NCBI GenBank assembly: GCA_031289855.1
Contig: JAITOR010000009.1
Coordinates: 1 to 44,889, forward strand
Source: Rickettsiales bacterium
GTDB taxonomy: Bacteria; Pseudomonadota; Alphaproteobacteria; Rickettsiales; UBA1997
Reading direction: 5' to 3'
Length of the DNA: 44,889 bases
In this document: piece after piece, positions 44,178 through 44,889 of the stretch
Layout of the letters: every line of letters starts with the position of its first letter
How positions within the stretch are numbered: position 1 is the first letter of the stretch
Made by a program: the position numbers and the translations under genes
Notes under the pieces: model-generated
The model's input: only the letters and a program-made list of their open reading frames with translations
What the model was told of the DNA's origin: nothing
Database searches by the model: none

Positions 44178-44889
44178 ATGACAGAAATAGCGTTGACAGA
44201 AGAAGAAGAAAGAATGGCAAAAAGAGAAAAAGCTCTTGAAGATCTTCAATCTAATCATTTGTTGAATGAAGAAGAGAAGGAAGAAATGAGAAAGAGATAT
44301 TCGACAAGGCCTGAAGCGATGCTGACATTTATGAATAGGCGAGATCCCTTCACAAAAAACATAGAATTAGTAATTGTTGTTTCTGAAGGGTTTGTGCAAA
44401 CAGAAATTAAGACCTTTTCTTGTAATGAGTTTGAAAATTTACAAGATTTTCAAAATAAATTAGAACCCCTTGTTGCGGCAAATATTTATGAATGGGGAAA
44501 TATAAGATCTCTTTACGGAAATATGATGGATATTTACGAGTTTGATGCAATTTCATCTGGTTTCTCTATTGAAGAACGAAAGAGTGTGAAACTCTCTCAT
44601 CTCGAAAGTGGAGTGGTTTCTTCTCTTTTAGGGGAAGAGGTAAAAGACCTATCTGTTTCTTCAACACCATCAGCACCATCACCAACAATAATACCAACAC
44701 CAACACCAATATCAGTACTATCATCAGCAGAAGTAGCAGAATTACAAAGTTCTCTACCAATAGTAAGGTCACTACCAACTATAGAACAAATAAATGCTAC
44801 AAGTTCTATTGCCACAGATAGTAATGCTCCAATTGTATCGGAGGCAGCAAATGTTGATATATCTAAACCTGGAGATACTACAATCGCCG
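44178..44889 (+). CDS. partial hypothetical protein, runs off the window
   Basis: Open frame from ATG 44178 to the window end (237 complete codons), with AGG six bases before the start. Residues about 1-50 are highly charged (TEEEERMAKREKALEDLQSN). Residues 50-130 look folded, with VIVVSEGFVQTEIKTFSCNE and NIYEWGNIRSLYGNMMDIYE. From about residue 155 a Ser/Thr/Pro/Ala-rich segment begins (STPSAPSPTIIPTPTPISV). No signal peptide. Not recognised. The proline/serine-rich tail is like that of secreted effectors or surface-exposed proteins, but this is only a likeness. Confidence 0.7.
   Translation, partial: MTEIALTEEEERMAKREKALEDLQSNHLLNEEEKEEMRKRYSTRPEAMLTFMNRRDPFTKNIELVIVVSEGFVQTEIKTFSCNEFENLQDFQNKLEPLVAANIYEWGNIRSLYGNMMDIYEFDAISSGFSIEERKSVKLSHLESGVVSSLLGEEVKDLSVSSTPSAPSPTIIPTPTPISVLSSAEVAELQSSLPIVRSLPTIEQINATSSIATDSNAPIVSEAANVDISKPGDTTIA

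Overview
The window is AT-rich (about 30% G+C by eye), uses the standard genetic code and is densely coded. Its gene content fits a reduced-genome alphaproteobacterium of the Rickettsiales type: a type IV secretion ATPase (virB11), an MlaF-type ABC ATPase, a MurJ flippase, small families typical of alphaproteobacteria, a probable gene-transfer-agent-like gene, and scattered housekeeping genes (frr, tpiA, smpB, metG, HU). An acetolactate synthase gene, amino-acid-binding proteins and several surface-glycan glycosyltransferases suggest a lineage less metabolically dependent than Rickettsia itself; Deianiraeaceae-like ectosymbionts are one possibility, but the assignment is inference.

Layout. 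1-7.8 kb: frr, then a long minus-strand series of envelope genes (binding protein with a Thr-rich linker, two unknown membrane proteins, YihY, NlpC/P60 lipoprotein, tail-anchored GT8 glycosyltransferase, PEBP, a 32-codon membrane micropeptide, a small membrane protein). 7.8-10 kb: M48 protease, tRNA-Thr, HU, a 69-residue gene. 10-22.2 kb: one 4064-codon gene for a giant secreted cysteine-rich protein, probably co-transcribed with the 69-residue gene. 22.2-30 kb: tpiA and partner, MscS channel, virB11, an amino-acid-binding protein behind what looks like a translation-controlled attenuator, ilvB, and an FtsX-type permease. 30-36.4 kb: DUF3168, smpB, two tandem DUF4422 genes, murJ, then PPC-mlaF-DUF1697 (the last frameshifted at an A9 tract). 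36.5-39.4 kb: tRNA-Ser and a convergent glycosyltransferase pair whose outer ends carry (AG)14 and (AG)13 repeats inside short reading frames, a probable phase-variable surface-glycan cassette. 39.4-44.9 kb: CDF zinc exporter, a two-domain ThyX-like protein, a 43-residue membrane protein, tRNA-Gly, metG behind a Met-codon leader and terminator, and a gene cut by the window end.

Regulation is unusually legible. Many promoters have near-consensus -35/-10 boxes. At several genes the -10 box ends 6-7 bases before the ATG, so the mRNA would begin at the start codon (leaderless). This signature supports several starts, including that of a short leader peptide (two adjacent His codons) before the amino-acid-binding protein and that of the phase-variable GT61 gene.

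The most interesting signals are the repeat-controlled glycosyltransferase pair, the two leader-peptide attenuators (His-type before a binding protein, Met-type before metG), the recurring leaderless promoters, and the giant cysteine-rich protein with sushi-like C-G-x-W-C modules.
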